64,000 bases of DNA from Streptomyces flavofungini (GCF_014650815.1 NZ_BMVR01000012.1:216922-280921); one strand, 5' to 3'; counted from the stretch's first letter, positions 30,935 through 41,347 are shown. Notes: generated from the letters alone by a model not told the origin. Translations and numbers: made by a program.

Positions 30935-31987
30935 TCAGTCCCCGGCGGCCTCCGCCTCGATGGCGTGGAACGGCGGCGCCTGCGGCAGCGGCGTGACGGA
31001 CGTGACCGTGAGTCCGGCGCGGCGGCACACCTCCTCGAACTCCGCGCGGGTGCGTTCCCTGCCGCCGACGTTCACCAGCATGTTCAGATCGCTCAGGTAG
31101 ATGCGCCCGGCGGTCGCGGGGTCGACGACCTCGGTCAGTACGGGCTCGACGATCAGGACGCGGCCACCGGGCGGCAGCACGGCGCGGCAGTGGCTCAGGA
31201 TCGTGACCACCTGGTCGTCCGACCAGTCGTGGACGATGCTCTTCATCATGTGGAGATCGGCGCCTTCGGGCACCGAACGGAAGAAGTCCCCGGCCACCAG
31301 GGAACATCGGTCCGCGAGCCCGTCCCGGCTCAGGGTGTCCGGGGCCTGGGCCAGGCCTTCCTCGGTGTCGTAGATGACCCCGGTGACGGCGGGGTGCTCG
31401 CGCAGCACCGCGCTGAGCAGCGTGCCGTCACCGCCGCCGATGTCCATGACCGTCTTGAACCGCCCGAAGTCGACGGCGCCCGGCAGCGCCGCGGCCGTCT
31501 GCCGGGTGCCCTGGCTCATCGCCGCGTTGAACTCGGCCGAGAGGTCCGGGTGTTGCTTGAGGTGGCCGAAGAAGTCCGTGCCGAAGACCTTGTCGAAGGC
31601 GACGTCGCCGGTGCGGACGCTGTCGTCCAACTGCTCCCAGCCCCGCAGCATCATCGGCTCGGTGAACATCCGGGCGATGGACGCGAGGGAGCCGGGGCTC
31701 GCGGGGTCGAGCAGGGCACCGGCGGGCGTGACGGCGAAGGTGCCCGCGGCGCGTTCCTCAAGGAGGCCGAGGCCGGCCAGGGCGCGCAGCAGCCGGGACA
31801 TGGACTGCGGGGCGGCGTCGGCCCGGGCGGCCACGTCGTCCGCCGTCATCTCCTTGTCGCCGATCAGCTCGACCACGCGTAGCCGCAGGGTCGCGCGCAG
31901 CACCTGCGCCGCCAGGCCGCCGAAGGCGTACTCGATGACCAAGCGTGCGTCGGCGGGAGTGGTCGCCCGGGCCTCGTCGTTCGTCAC
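30935..31987 (-). CDS. O-methyltransferase (acetylserotonin/hydroxyneurosporene type)
   Basis: A 350-residue two-domain methyltransferase. The N-terminal winged-helix dimerisation domain (FGGLAAQVLRATLRLRVVEL, SMSRLLRALAGLGLLEE) precedes the SAM domain: motif VMDIGGGDGTLL, the SIVHDWSDDQ segment with the catalytic His and ILSHCRAVLPPGGRVLIVEP. Relatives methylate hydroxyls of polyketides and other metabolites. GTG 31987 has AAGGGAAG upstream. It follows the AraC gene by 27 bases, at the end of the P450 cassette. Confidence 0.92.
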   Translation of the reverse strand: MTNDEARATTPADARLVIEYAFGGLAAQVLRATLRLRVVELIGDKEMTADDVAARADAAPQSMSRLLRALAGLGLLEERAAGTFAVTPAGALLDPASPGSLASIARMFTEPMMLRGWEQLDDSVRTGDVAFDKVFGTDFFGHLKQHPDLSAEFNAAMSQGTRQTAAALPGAVDFGRFKTVMDIGGGDGTLLSAVLREHPAVTGVIYDTEEGLAQAPDTLSRDGLADRCSLVAGDFFRSVPEGADLHMMKSIVHDWSDDQVVTILSHCRAVLPPGGRVLIVEPVLTEVVDPATAGRIYLSDLNMLVNVGGRERTRAEFEEVCRRAGLTVTSVTPLPQAPPFHAIEAEAAGD

Positions 31988-32014
31988 GGTGTCTTCCCTT
32001 TCGCCATGGGTGTG

Positions 32015-33025
32015 TCAAGCGCTGTGCGAGGTGCTCGTTTCGCGGTGGGTGACGGCGTCGACCTCATGCCCGGCTTCCGCGTCAGCGTCGCGGGCCACAT
32101 CGGCGTCGGCGTCGGCGGGACTCGCCATCCGTGTCAGCGCCCCCGGCGTGCACCCGGTGAACGCGTACACGTCGCGGTGCAGGTGCGACTGGTCGACGTA
32201 GCCGCACGCCAGCGCCGCCTCGGCGGCATCCGCGCCCGCGTACAGGCGTCGGGCCGCGCAGTGGAAGCGGACCAGCATCGCCGCGCGTTTGGGGGTGAGG
32301 CCGACCTGGGCGGTGAACCTGGCCCACAGCCGTTTGCGGCTCCATCCGCACGCGGCCGCCAGGTCACCGACCCGCACCCGGCCTCGCCGGGCGACGATGG
32401 ACGACCAGGTCGCGGCCACCTCGGCGTCCATCACCGGTGCGCGCGCCGCCCGTTCGCCGAGGAACCGGTCGACGAGGGCGAACCGCTCCGGCCAGCCCCC
32501 GGCCCCGGCGATCCCTTCGCCGAGCCGCCGCCCGCGCGCGCCCCACAGCTCCTCCAGGCCGGTCACGGCCCCGTGGAGGTCGGCGGGCGCGGCGTCCAGC
32601 AGCGCGTACGCGGCCGGCGGCGACAGGCGCAGCTCGACGCAGGAGAACCGCCCGGACCGAATGCGGGTCGGCCCGGGCACGGGACCGGCGACGAGGCTGC
32701 CCAGGGCCGTCCGGCCCGAGCCGCCGTCCACGTGCAACAGGGCGTCGCCGAAGCCGAGGACGACAGTGACGAACGGCTGCGGGAACACGCGCATGTCGAG
32801 GCACCCGCCCGCGCGGGAGCGGTACCCGGCCACGTAGACGCCACCGCCCCCGCCGCCGCCCCCGCGCACTGCTGGTCCGCCGACGGGCCGCACGGTGTCC
32901 CAACCGGCGTCGAAGTCCCGGCCGTCCTCGGCACTCAAGCCACCTGCGGATCCGGCGTCCCAGCCGCCCGCTGAGCCCCGGCTGCCGTCAGCCTCCCGGC
33001 CGTCTTCGAAGTCGTCGCCGTACAT
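32015..33025 (-). CDS. AraC-family regulator
   Basis: A 336-residue regulator. The N-terminal 60 residues are acidic and Gly-rich, including a run of eight Gly. The sensor part (DMRVFPQPFVTVVLGFGD, RFSCVELRLSPPAAYALL) is followed by the AraC DNA-binding domain: GDLAAACGWSRKRLWARFTA and ACGYVDQSHLHRDVYAFTG. It lies between the P450 and methyltransferase genes in one leftward operon, so it probably controls the cassette. GGTGGAGG precedes ATG 33025. Confidence 0.88.
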   Translation of the reverse strand: MYGDDFEDGREADGSRGSAGGWDAGSAGGLSAEDGRDFDAGWDTVRPVGGPAVRGGGGGGGGVYVAGYRSRAGGCLDMRVFPQPFVTVVLGFGDALLHVDGGSGRTALGSLVAGPVPGPTRIRSGRFSCVELRLSPPAAYALLDAAPADLHGAVTGLEELWGARGRRLGEGIAGAGGWPERFALVDRFLGERAARAPVMDAEVAATWSSIVARRGRVRVGDLAAACGWSRKRLWARFTAQVGLTPKRAAMLVRFHCAARRLYAGADAAEAALACGYVDQSHLHRDVYAFTGCTPGALTRMASPADADADVARDADAEAGHEVDAVTHRETSTSHSA

Positions 33026-33077
33026 GCCTCCACCCTGGCCGGTTCTCGCAGGCTCGTCTTGGACGAATGTTCCCGTG

Positions 33078-34412
33078 CTACGCCGGGGCGCGCGGGCTCA
33101 CCAGCATGCGGATGTCGTCGGCGGCCCAGAGCACGAACCGTTCGACCGGCACCACCTCGTGCCCCGGCACGGGCCGGAACCGGAAGCGTTTGAGCAGGAC
33201 GGCCAAGACCAGCTGGGCCTCGGCCACGGCCAGGTTCGCGCCCTCGCAGCTGCGCGGGCCGATGCCGAAGGGGATGTGGGCGAGCCGCGGCCGCTTCGCG
33301 GTCTCCTCGGGCGTGAACCGCTCGGGGTCGAACCGCTCCGGCTCGGGCCAGTGCTCGGGGTTCATGTGGACGGCCCAGAACGGGTAGAAGACGGTCGCCC
33401 CGGCGGGGATCTCGTAGTCGCCGACGGTGAGGGCGTCGGTGGTCTCGCGCGCGCCGTACGGGCCGGGCGGGTAGAGCCGCATCGACTCCTTGAGGACCAT
33501 GTCCAGGTACGTGAGCCGTCGCAGGTCGGGGTAGTCGGGCACGGCGCGCTCGCCCAGGACGCGGTCCAGTTCGCCGGTGACGCGCGCGGCCACGTCGGGG
33601 TGGCGCGCCAGCAGGTGCAGGGTCCAGGAGACGGCCACGCCGGTGGTGTGGTGGGCGGCGAGCATCGTCACCATGACGGTGTCGCGGATCCGCGCGGGCT
33701 CCGCACCGGCTTCGACGAGCGCCCCGATGAGGTCGCTGCGGTCCGTGCGGCCGTCGGAGCGGTGCGCCGCGACCACCCGGTCGACGGTCGCGCGCAGGTG
33801 GGCCAGGGCGTCTTCCGCCCGGGCGGCGCGCTCCTCCTGGGTGCCGGGGACGGGGGCTTCGTAGAGCCGTCCCAGGTATTCGGTGAGGACGTCCTCGAAC
33901 GCGGTGATGACGCTGTCGGGGTCCGCGGCGGCGCTGCCTCCGAGGGCGTACTCGCAGATCATCCGCAGGGTCAGCGCGGTGAGGTCCTTCTGCAGTTCGA
34001 CGGGCTCCGCGGCGGCGTGCGCGGCCCAGCCGTCGGCGAGTTCCGTCGTCAGCGCGGCGAAGGCCGCGAAGTGCCGCTCGTGGGAGGGGCGTCCGGCGAA
34101 CACCGAGAGCAGCAGCCGCCGCCACGGCGTGTGCTCCGCGGCCGGGATGACCTGGAGGTTGCCCGCCTCGCACAGCGGCGCGAGGAACTCGAAGAGCTGG
34201 TCCGGCCGTTCATTGAGGTGCGCGGTGGCTTCCAGGAGCACGGGGTCGGCGACGGACACGGCCGTCGCCGTGCCGGGCAGCTGGAACCGTACGACGGGTC
34301 CGTACTCGGCGTGCAACCGCAGTTGGTACTGGTGCAGTCCGCCCGCCGCCGTGATGGCGCCCACGCCGCCGTCCGGCCGGGGCTCGGGGCCGGGGATCCT
34401 CGTGTCTCCGAT
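33078..34412 (-). CDS. Cytochrome P450
   Basis: A P450 of about 445 residues. The heme-ligand motif is FGIGPRSCEG (Cys codon 33246-33248), the K-helix E-x-x-R is KESMRLYPPG and the PERF region is RFDPERFTPEE. The I-helix reads MLAAHHTTGV: the usual acidic residue before Thr is replaced by His. The start is unclear. A strong GGAGGAGG (34421-34428) is eight bases before an ATC at 34412, from which the protein reads as a normal P450 (GDTRIPGPEPRPDGG). The frame is open to a TTG at 34490, without a ribosome site. No ferredoxin gene is nearby. Confidence 0.88.
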   Translation of the reverse strand: MGDTRIPGPEPRPDGGVGAITAAGGLHQYQLRLHAEYGPVVRFQLPGTATAVSVADPVLLEATAHLNERPDQLFEFLAPLCEAGNLQVIPAAEHTPWRRLLLSVFAGRPSHERHFAAFAALTTELADGWAAHAAAEPVELQKDLTALTLRMICEYALGGSAAADPDSVITAFEDVLTEYLGRLYEAPVPGTQEERAARAEDALAHLRATVDRVVAAHRSDGRTDRSDLIGALVEAGAEPARIRDTVMVTMLAAHHTTGVAVSWTLHLLARHPDVAARVTGELDRVLGERAVPDYPDLRRLTYLDMVLKESMRLYPPGPYGARETTDALTVGDYEIPAGATVFYPFWAVHMNPEHWPEPERFDPERFTPEETAKRPRLAHIPFGIGPRSCEGANLAVAEAQLVLAVLLKRFRFRPVPGHEVVPVERFVLWAADDIRMLVSPRAPA

Positions 34413-34502
34413 GGCCGGACCTCCTCCTCGTACGGGCGTCCCACCAGAAAACCCCCACCCCGCAGGCCAGTTCCACTCCCTTTGAGCCAATCGGCACGGG
34501 CA

Positions 34503-34904
34503 TTACCGGCCCCGTCCGGGCCCGTCGGCGCGGGCCGCGTCCTGGGCCCCGTCGTGGGCCGCGGCGCGTGCCGCCCGATAGCGGGTGATGAGCGTGGTCA
34601 GTTGCGGGTTGAAGCCCTCAGCGGCCTCCAGGGCGGCGTCCGGCAGCGGGTCGTCGGGGGCGTAGCCGAGGGCGGGCTTTCCGGCGAGGTGTCCGCAGAG
34701 GGCGTCGAGGTGCTCCAGGAGTGCCGCGTCGCGGGCCTGCTCGGGGGTGAGGGAGCGCAGCCAGGAGAAGCGTTCGGCCGGTGCGTCGGGGCGGGGCGGC
34801 AGCGCCCGGCGCAGGCCTTCGGCGCGCGCGGACAGGGTGTTCCACACCGGCAGTCGCAAGGCCGCGACCAGGTCGCCGGGTGCGGCGCGGGTGGTGGTCG
34901 TCAT
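34503..34904 (-). CDS. Conserved-type unknown protein upstream of P450
   Basis: A 133-residue helical protein I do not recognise. It reads ALRLPVWNTLSARAEGLRRA, then FSWLRSLTPEQARDAALLEH and FNPQLTTLITRYRAARAAA, with strong coding-type codon use, no signal peptide and no membrane helix. It ends about 90 bases before the P450 and probably shares its transcript, so a role with the P450 (folding, substrate or electron partner) is possible but unproven. ATG 34904 is the first start after the less ordered upstream frame. Confidence 0.7.
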   Translation of the reverse strand: MTTTTRAAPGDLVAALRLPVWNTLSARAEGLRRALPPRPDAPAERFSWLRSLTPEQARDAALLEHLDALCGHLAGKPALGYAPDDPLPDAALEAAEGFNPQLTTLITRYRAARAAAHDGAQDAARADGPGRGR

Positions 34905-35056
34905 GCGTCCACGTTCGCAGGGGGCACTGACATCGGCGTGGTCCCGGGACGGCGATTCGGGCGGGTCAGCCGTCCGGGACCACGCATTGCGGCAGGTGGG
35001 GCAGCCGGTGGCCGGAGCCCTCGCGGTGGGCGGGCGGGGTATCCGCAGGGCGTTAC

Positions 35057-36523
35057 TCAGCGGCTGTTCAGCGGATTGCCGTACTTCTGAGCCGTGCCGA
35101 GGTACGGCAGGCCGAGCGTGCGCGGCGAGAAGGCCACCGAGCCGCCGGGCGCCCCCTTGGGGAGGAGCCATGCGGCGCCCAGGGAGGCGTTCTCGCCCGG
35201 GGATCCGACCGCGACGTCCGGTGTCCGGTCGGCGTCGTGGTCGCCTGCGGCGACCGCCGCGCCGAAGATGTCGCCCGCCTCGGCGACGCCAGGGACACCA
35301 GGCGTGTCCTGGTTCCAGGCGACGGACCTGGCACCGCCGCCCGCGTCGAGCAGGCCCTTGGCACCACCGCGCAGCAGCCAGGCGGCGCCCGCCTTCGCCT
35401 TGCTTCCGACGGCCTCGCCGGGGGCGCCCGCGATGAGGTCGTCGCGGCCGTCCCGGTCGACGTCGGCGACGGCGAGGGCGGCGCCGAAGCGGTCGCCGTC
35501 CTCAGCCACGCCCGGGACGCCCGCGGTGTCCTGGTTGAGGGTCTGGGCGCGGGTGCCGAACGAGCCGCTCGCGGGGCTTCCGTAGTGGAGGTGGATGCCG
35601 CCGCCCTTGGCGAGCTTCTCGGGGCCGCACGGGTCGTCGATGTTCTCGTCGGCGATCTCGCGGCATTCGCCGAGCGCCAGGTCGTCGTGGCCGTCGCCGT
35701 CGAAGTCACCGGCGGCCAGGGCGGTCACCCCGGCGTTGTCCGTGTTCCAGAAGTTGGCCATCTCGGACCGCTCGGCGTCCCACTTCCACAGCCGTACGTG
35801 GGACTGGGTGTGGGGGGTGCCCGCGGTCCAGTACGCCACGGCCAGGTCCGGTGTGCCGTCGCTGTCGAAGTCGCCGGTGGCCAGGACGGGGGCGCGGCCG
35901 CCCATGGGGGCGGCGACGACGGTGGTGACCATGCTGTCCTCGCCCACGATGACGCGGGCGACGACCTTGTCCGTGCCGCCGACCACGATCGCCTTGTTGT
36001 CGCCGCCGGTCAGGTGGGCCGCCGCGACCGACTTGCCGTACGCGGCGGACGGCGAAGGACCGGTGAGGACCGTCGAGCCCGGTCCCGGCCCGTCCTTCGA
36101 GCCGCCGACGGCGATGACCATGCCCGCGTCCGTGCCGCGGTCGGTGACGTCCTCGCCGGGGACACCGGCGAGGAGTTCCGCGATGCCGTCGCCGTTGAGG
36201 TCCGTCAGGGTGACGGCCGCGCCGAAGCGGTCGCCTGCCTCCGGGGTGCCGGGAACCTCGGGGGTGGCCTGCGTGACACGGATGCTGCCGTGGGCGCCGA
36301 CGCCCCTCGGGCCGCCCCAGACGACGTTCACGTACCCGGCCTTGGCGTGGCCGCCGACGGTCCCGTCCGGGACGCCGACGGCGAGGTCCGCGTAGCCGTC
36401 GCCGTTGAAGTCGCTCGTGGCGGCAGCGGGTGCCGCGGTGGCGGCGCCGGTCGGGAGCACGAACCCGGCGGTGGCCGCGGCGGTGGCGATGGCGTACGTC
36501 AGGATGCGGCGGCGGTGTGACAC
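35057..36523 (-). CDS. Secreted FG-GAP repeat (integrin-like beta-propeller) protein
   Basis: A 488-residue exported protein. The signal peptide (RRRILTYAIATAAATAGFVL, ending in Ala-x-Ala) is followed by about seven FG-GAP repeats with calcium-binding loops: DFNGDGYADLAVGVPD, DLNGDGIAELLAGVPG, DFDSDGTPDLAVAY, DFDGDGHDDLALG and DVDRDGRDDLIAGAPG. The final repeat, DHDADRTPDVAVGSPG, is weaker. It should form a beta-propeller outside the cell; no catalytic site is visible. GTG 36523 has GGGAG six bases upstream and places the signal peptide at the start; the open frame beyond is unrelated. Confidence 0.9.
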   Translation of the reverse strand: MSHRRRILTYAIATAAATAGFVLPTGAATAAPAAATSDFNGDGYADLAVGVPDGTVGGHAKAGYVNVVWGGPRGVGAHGSIRVTQATPEVPGTPEAGDRFGAAVTLTDLNGDGIAELLAGVPGEDVTDRGTDAGMVIAVGGSKDGPGPGSTVLTGPSPSAAYGKSVAAAHLTGGDNKAIVVGGTDKVVARVIVGEDSMVTTVVAAPMGGRAPVLATGDFDSDGTPDLAVAYWTAGTPHTQSHVRLWKWDAERSEMANFWNTDNAGVTALAAGDFDGDGHDDLALGECREIADENIDDPCGPEKLAKGGGIHLHYGSPASGSFGTRAQTLNQDTAGVPGVAEDGDRFGAALAVADVDRDGRDDLIAGAPGEAVGSKAKAGAAWLLRGGAKGLLDAGGGARSVAWNQDTPGVPGVAEAGDIFGAAVAAGDHDADRTPDVAVGSPGENASLGAAWLLPKGAPGGSVAFSPRTLGLPYLGTAQKYGNPLNSR

Positions 36524-37027
36524 GGAGGCTCCCACTCGGTCGATGGGGTGCGCTGTTGTGGGGTGTGACCCCCGAAGGGCCGAGCTGGTTGTACGAAGTT
36601 CACCGGAGGTTGGTGCCGGGTTCACGGCCGGGGCGGGGCACGTACCCCCCCCCGCGAACAACCCGGCGGCCGCGATGCGCGGCTCGGACCGGTGCGGCCC
36701 CGGCAGCTCCAGCAGAGTCGGGCGTCCACAGGGTGCCGGGGATGTCGCCGAGGGTGAACTCGCGCTCGATGACGCCGTCGTCGAGGCGCTGTTCGGAAGT
36801 GAACTGCATGATCGTGCCTTTCGGGAGTGCGCGGAGACGGCGCTCCCGGACGGCCTGTCGCCCGACCGTGCCCCCGGAGGGAAGCACCCATGTCGATACG
36901 TTCACGGGTACCACCTCCTCGTTCTCCAGCACGGCCGCCGGAAAGCCAGCAGCGGCCGCCGCGGTCCTCCGACAGGTTCTTACGCAGCCTCCCCGCCAGC
37001 AGCACCGCCCCCCTCAGGAGCAGCGCC
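36524..37027. other. Intergenic stretch with hydrolase remnant
   Basis: About 500 bases between the FG-GAP and photolyase genes. It contains a broken minus-strand hydrolase start (36600-36809), a run of about nine C near 36645 and the photolyase promoter. Nothing else is supported. Confidence 0.4.
36600..36809 (-). pseudogene. Alpha/beta hydrolase, N-terminal remnant
   Basis: From ATG 36809, preceded by AAAGG, the frame reads MQFTSEQRLDDGVIEREFTL, then GDIPGTLWTP. This matches the start of a family of alpha/beta hydrolases in which the oxyanion region follows directly. Here the sequence dissolves into Arg/Gly-rich residues and stops after 69 codons. The core is lost. Confidence 0.6.
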
Positions 37028-38401
37028 ATGGCCACCTCCATCGTCCTGTTCACCGCCGACCTCCGGCTGCACGACCACCCGCCGCTGCGCGCCGCGCTCG
37101 CCGAGGCGGACGAGGTCGTCCCGCTCTTCGTCCGGGACGACAACGTGGCCGCCGCCGGGTTCGCCGCGCCCAACCGTCTCGCCTTCCTGGCCGACTGTCT
37201 GACGGCGCTCGACGCGGCCTTGCGCGAGCGCGGCGGGCGGCTGGTCGTGCGGTCCGGGGACGTGGTGGACCAGGTGGGTGCCGTGGTCGCGGCGACCGGC
37301 GCCGGGGCGGTGCACATGGCGGCCGGGGTCAGCGGCTTCGCGCAGGACCGGGAGCGGCGGCTGCGGGCCGCGCTCGCGGAGCGGGGCTGTGCGCTGCACG
37401 TCCACGACTGTGTCGTGACGGCGGTCGCGCCGGGCGCGGTGACCCCGGCGAACGGTGACCACTTCGCCGTCTTCACGCCGTACTACAGGCGCTGGTCGCA
37501 GCAGGGCGTGCGGGATGTCGTCGCCGCCCCGCGCACCGTCCGCGTGCCGTCCGGCCTCGCCTCCGAGCGGGTGCCGGCGCGCGCCGACGTACGGGAGGTG
37601 TCGCCCGGTGTGCCGCCCGGCGGCGAGGCCGTGGCGCGGACCCGGCTCGCGGCGTGGCTGCGGTCGGGGATCGCGGGCTACGCGGACGGGCACGACGACC
37701 TGGCGGGCGACCGGACGTCCCGGCTCTCCCCGCACGTGCACTTCGGCACGCTCTCGCCCGTCGAGCTGGTCCACCGCGCGGGGAAGACGGACGGGCCTGG
37801 TCCGGCCGCGTTCGTACGCCAGTTGTGCTGGCGGGACTTCCACCACCAGGTGCTCGCGGCCCGGCCGCGCGCGGCCTGGGCGGACTACCGGGACCGGCAG
37901 GACCGCTGGCGCGGCGAGGACGAGGCGGCCGACGACATCGAGGCGTGGCGGCGGGGGCGCACCGGCTTCCCGGCCGTGGACGCGGCGATGCGGCAGCTCG
38001 CGCACGAAGGGTGGCTGCACAACCGCGGCAGGCTGATCGCCGCGAGCTTCCTCACGAAGACGCTGTACGTGGACTGGCGGATCGGCGCCCGGCACTTCCT
38101 GCGCCACCTGGTGGACGGCGACATCGCCGACAACCAGCTCAACTGGCAGTGGACGGCCGGCACCGGCAACGACACCCGCCCCAACCGCGTCCTGAACCCG
38201 GTACTGCAGGGCAAGCGCCACGACCCGGAGGGCGCGTACGTACGCCGCTGGGTGCCCGAACTGGCGGAGCTGGCGGGCGCGGCGGTGCACGAGCCGTGGC
38301 GGCTCACCGGCCTTGAGCGCGCCCGGTTCGACTATCCCGAGCCGATCGTCGACCTCGCCGAGGGGCTCGCCCGCTTCCGGCAGGCCCGGGACCGCTCCTG
38401 A
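37028..38401 (+). CDS. phr: Deoxyribodipyrimidine photolyase
   Basis: A 457-residue cryptochrome/photolyase protein. The N-terminal antenna domain starts SIVLFTADLRLHDHPPLRAA. The FAD domain has TSRLSPHVHFGTLSP, WRDFHHQVL, HNRGRLIAASFLTK and DGDIADNQLNWQWTAGTGND, followed by the RPNRVLNP signature of class I CPD photolyases. It repairs UV-induced pyrimidine dimers using light. ATG 37028 has AGGAG eight bases upstream; the long open frame further up is not photolyase-like. Confidence 0.93.
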   Translation: MATSIVLFTADLRLHDHPPLRAALAEADEVVPLFVRDDNVAAAGFAAPNRLAFLADCLTALDAALRERGGRLVVRSGDVVDQVGAVVAATGAGAVHMAAGVSGFAQDRERRLRAALAERGCALHVHDCVVTAVAPGAVTPANGDHFAVFTPYYRRWSQQGVRDVVAAPRTVRVPSGLASERVPARADVREVSPGVPPGGEAVARTRLAAWLRSGIAGYADGHDDLAGDRTSRLSPHVHFGTLSPVELVHRAGKTDGPGPAAFVRQLCWRDFHHQVLAARPRAAWADYRDRQDRWRGEDEAADDIEAWRRGRTGFPAVDAAMRQLAHEGWLHNRGRLIAASFLTKTLYVDWRIGARHFLRHLVDGDIADNQLNWQWTAGTGNDTRPNRVLNPVLQGKRHDPEGAYVRRWVPELAELAGAAVHEPWRLTGLERARFDYPEPIVDLAEGLARFRQARDRS

Positions 38402-38457
38402 ATGATTCCCTCCGCTTGTTCCGGGGGTGGCGTCCGGGTCCGGGCCGGGCACCGGGA

Positions 38458-39717
<1,260 letters not shown>

Positions 39718-39748
39718 CGACGGCACCCGACGGCGGCCCGGCGGGTCC

Positions 39749-40117
39749 TCAGCGGGGGCAGGGGCGGCCCCGCTCCCGGGCGTCGTCGGCCAGGGCGATG
39801 GCCGCGTCGAGGCGGTCCCTGGTCGCCAGCATGCCGGTGATCTGCCCGTCGAGACGCGCCCGCTCGGCCCGCAGCCGCTCCAGGAGCTGCGGGGCCACTT
39901 CGTCGGTCTCGATGCAGGGCAGCAGGTCCACGATGGCCTTGCTGGCAAGCCCGGCCGCGTACAGCTGCTGGATCAGCCGGACCCGCTCGACGGCCGCGGG
40001 CCGGTAGTGGCGCTGACCGCTGGGGCTGCGGTCCGCGGACAGCAGGTCCTGCTCCTCGTAGTACCGCAGCGCCCGCACGCTCACGCCGGTCGCCGCGGCG
40101 AGTTCCCCGATCCTCAT
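39749..40117 (-). CDS. MerR-family regulator
   Basis: A 122-residue MerR regulator. The N-terminal winged helix is RIGELAAATGVSVRALRYYE, then SGQRHYRPAAVERVRLIQQL, followed by the dimerisation helix (LLERLRAERARLDGQITGM). The C-terminus holds no metal-binding Cys cluster, so a redox or organic signal is likelier. ATG 40117 has GGGAGG upstream. It diverges from the flavin oxidoreductase gene, whose promoter has the MerR-type dyad. Confidence 0.92.
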   Translation of the reverse strand: MRIGELAAATGVSVRALRYYEEQDLLSADRSPSGQRHYRPAAVERVRLIQQLYAAGLASKAIVDLLPCIETDEVAPQLLERLRAERARLDGQITGMLATRDRLDAAIALADDARERGRPCPR

Positions 40118-40153
40118 GCGCCCCTCCCGAACACGTGCCTCCGACCTCGACAC

Positions 40154-40185
40154 TTGCCTCTGACGTCAACGTCAGGTTTTAGCGT
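40154..40185 (+). promoter_or_regulatory. MerR-type promoter with dyad in a long spacer
   Basis: TTGCCT (40154-40159) and TAGCGT (40180-40185) are 20 bases apart. Between them is CTGACGTCAACGTCAG, a perfect seven-base dyad. Elongated spacers holding the operator are the mark of MerR-activated promoters. Confidence 0.65.
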
Positions 40186-40234
40186 AGCCGACGCACCACC
40201 CCGCACCCGCCGGTACTACGCGAAGGACACCACT

Positions 40235-41305
40235 GTGACCAGCCTGTTCGACAGCTTCCCGCTCGGGAGCCTGACGCTGCCCAACCGCCTCGTCATGGCC
40301 CCCATGACCCGCGCCCGCGCCACCGCCGACGGCATCCCCGCCGAGCTCACGGCGACGTACTACGCGCAGCGCGCCACCGCCGGGCTCATCGTCACCGAGG
40401 GGGTGCAGCCCAGCCGCACGGGCCAGTCCAACCCCAACACTCCGGGCCTGCACACCGACGAGCAGGTCGCCGCGTGGCGGCCGGTGACCGACGCCGTCCA
40501 CACCAATGGCGGCCGCGTCTTCGCCCAGCTCATGCACGCGGGCCGCGTCGGCCACCCCGACGTCGCGGGCCACCATCCCGTCGCGCCGTCCGCGATCGCC
40601 CTCGACGCCGCCCTGTACACCGGCCCCAAGGGCCGCCAGGCCGCCCCGGTCCCCCGCGCGCTCAGCACCGCCGAGGTCCGGGACGAGGTGCGGGTGTTCG
40701 CGGACGCCGCCCGCCGCGCCGTCGACGCGGGCTTCGACGGCGTCGAACTCCACGGCGCCAACGGCTACTTCATCCAGCAGTTCCTCGCCACCAACACCAA
40801 CCACCGCACCGACGCCTACGGCGGCTCCCTCACCGGCCGCATCCGCTTCGCCGTCGAGGCGACCGAGGCGGCCGCCGAGGCCATCGGCGCCGACCGCGTG
40901 GGCCTGCGCCTCTCCCCCGGCGGCAGTGTCTGGGGCATCGTCGAGGACGACGTACCCGAGCTCTACGGCGCGCTCGTCGCGGCCCTCGCACCCCTCGGTC
41001 TCGCCTATCTCCACGTCCTCACCGGCACCGAGGAGGACACCCTCGTCGCGCTCCGCAAGGCGTGGCCGGGCGCCTTCATCGTCAACCCCGGCGGCCAGAT
41101 CGGCCCGACGCCGGGCGACCGGGCCGCCGGTGAGCACTGGCTCGCCCAGGGCGCCGACCTCATCAGCTACGGCCGCGCCTACCTCGCCAACCCCGACCTC
41201 GTCGAGCGCTTCCGCGCGGGCCTGCCGCTGGCCACCGCCGACCCCGACACCTGGTACCAGGGCGGCGCCAAGGGCTTCGCCACGTACACCGGCTACCAGC
41301 ACTGA
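40235..41305 (+). CDS. Old Yellow Enzyme-type flavin oxidoreductase
   Basis: A 356-residue FMN ene-reductase. RLVMAPMTRARA is the FMN-binding start, VFAQLMHAGRVGHP and ELHGANGYFIQQFL (with the His/Asn substrate pair) form the active site, and HRTDAYGGSLTGRIRF and DLISYGRAYLANPDL complete the family marks. It reduces activated C=C bonds with NADPH, often of toxic enones. GTG 40235 has GAAGGA seven bases upstream. It is the evident target of the divergent MerR regulator. Confidence 0.93.
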   Translation: MTSLFDSFPLGSLTLPNRLVMAPMTRARATADGIPAELTATYYAQRATAGLIVTEGVQPSRTGQSNPNTPGLHTDEQVAAWRPVTDAVHTNGGRVFAQLMHAGRVGHPDVAGHHPVAPSAIALDAALYTGPKGRQAAPVPRALSTAEVRDEVRVFADAARRAVDAGFDGVELHGANGYFIQQFLATNTNHRTDAYGGSLTGRIRFAVEATEAAAEAIGADRVGLRLSPGGSVWGIVEDDVPELYGALVAALAPLGLAYLHVLTGTEEDTLVALRKAWPGAFIVNPGGQIGPTPGDRAAGEHWLAQGADLISYGRAYLANPDLVERFRAGLPLATADPDTWYQGGAKGFATYTGYQH

Positions 41306-41315
41306 GCGTCCCGGG

Positions 41316-41347
41316 ATGGGGGGCCTCGGCGCCCCGAAGCCCCCCAT
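41316..41347. terminator. Hairpin after the flavin oxidoreductase gene
   Basis: ATGGGGGGC (41316-41324) pairs with GCCCCCCAT (41339-41347), starting ten bases after the stop. Confidence 0.65.
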
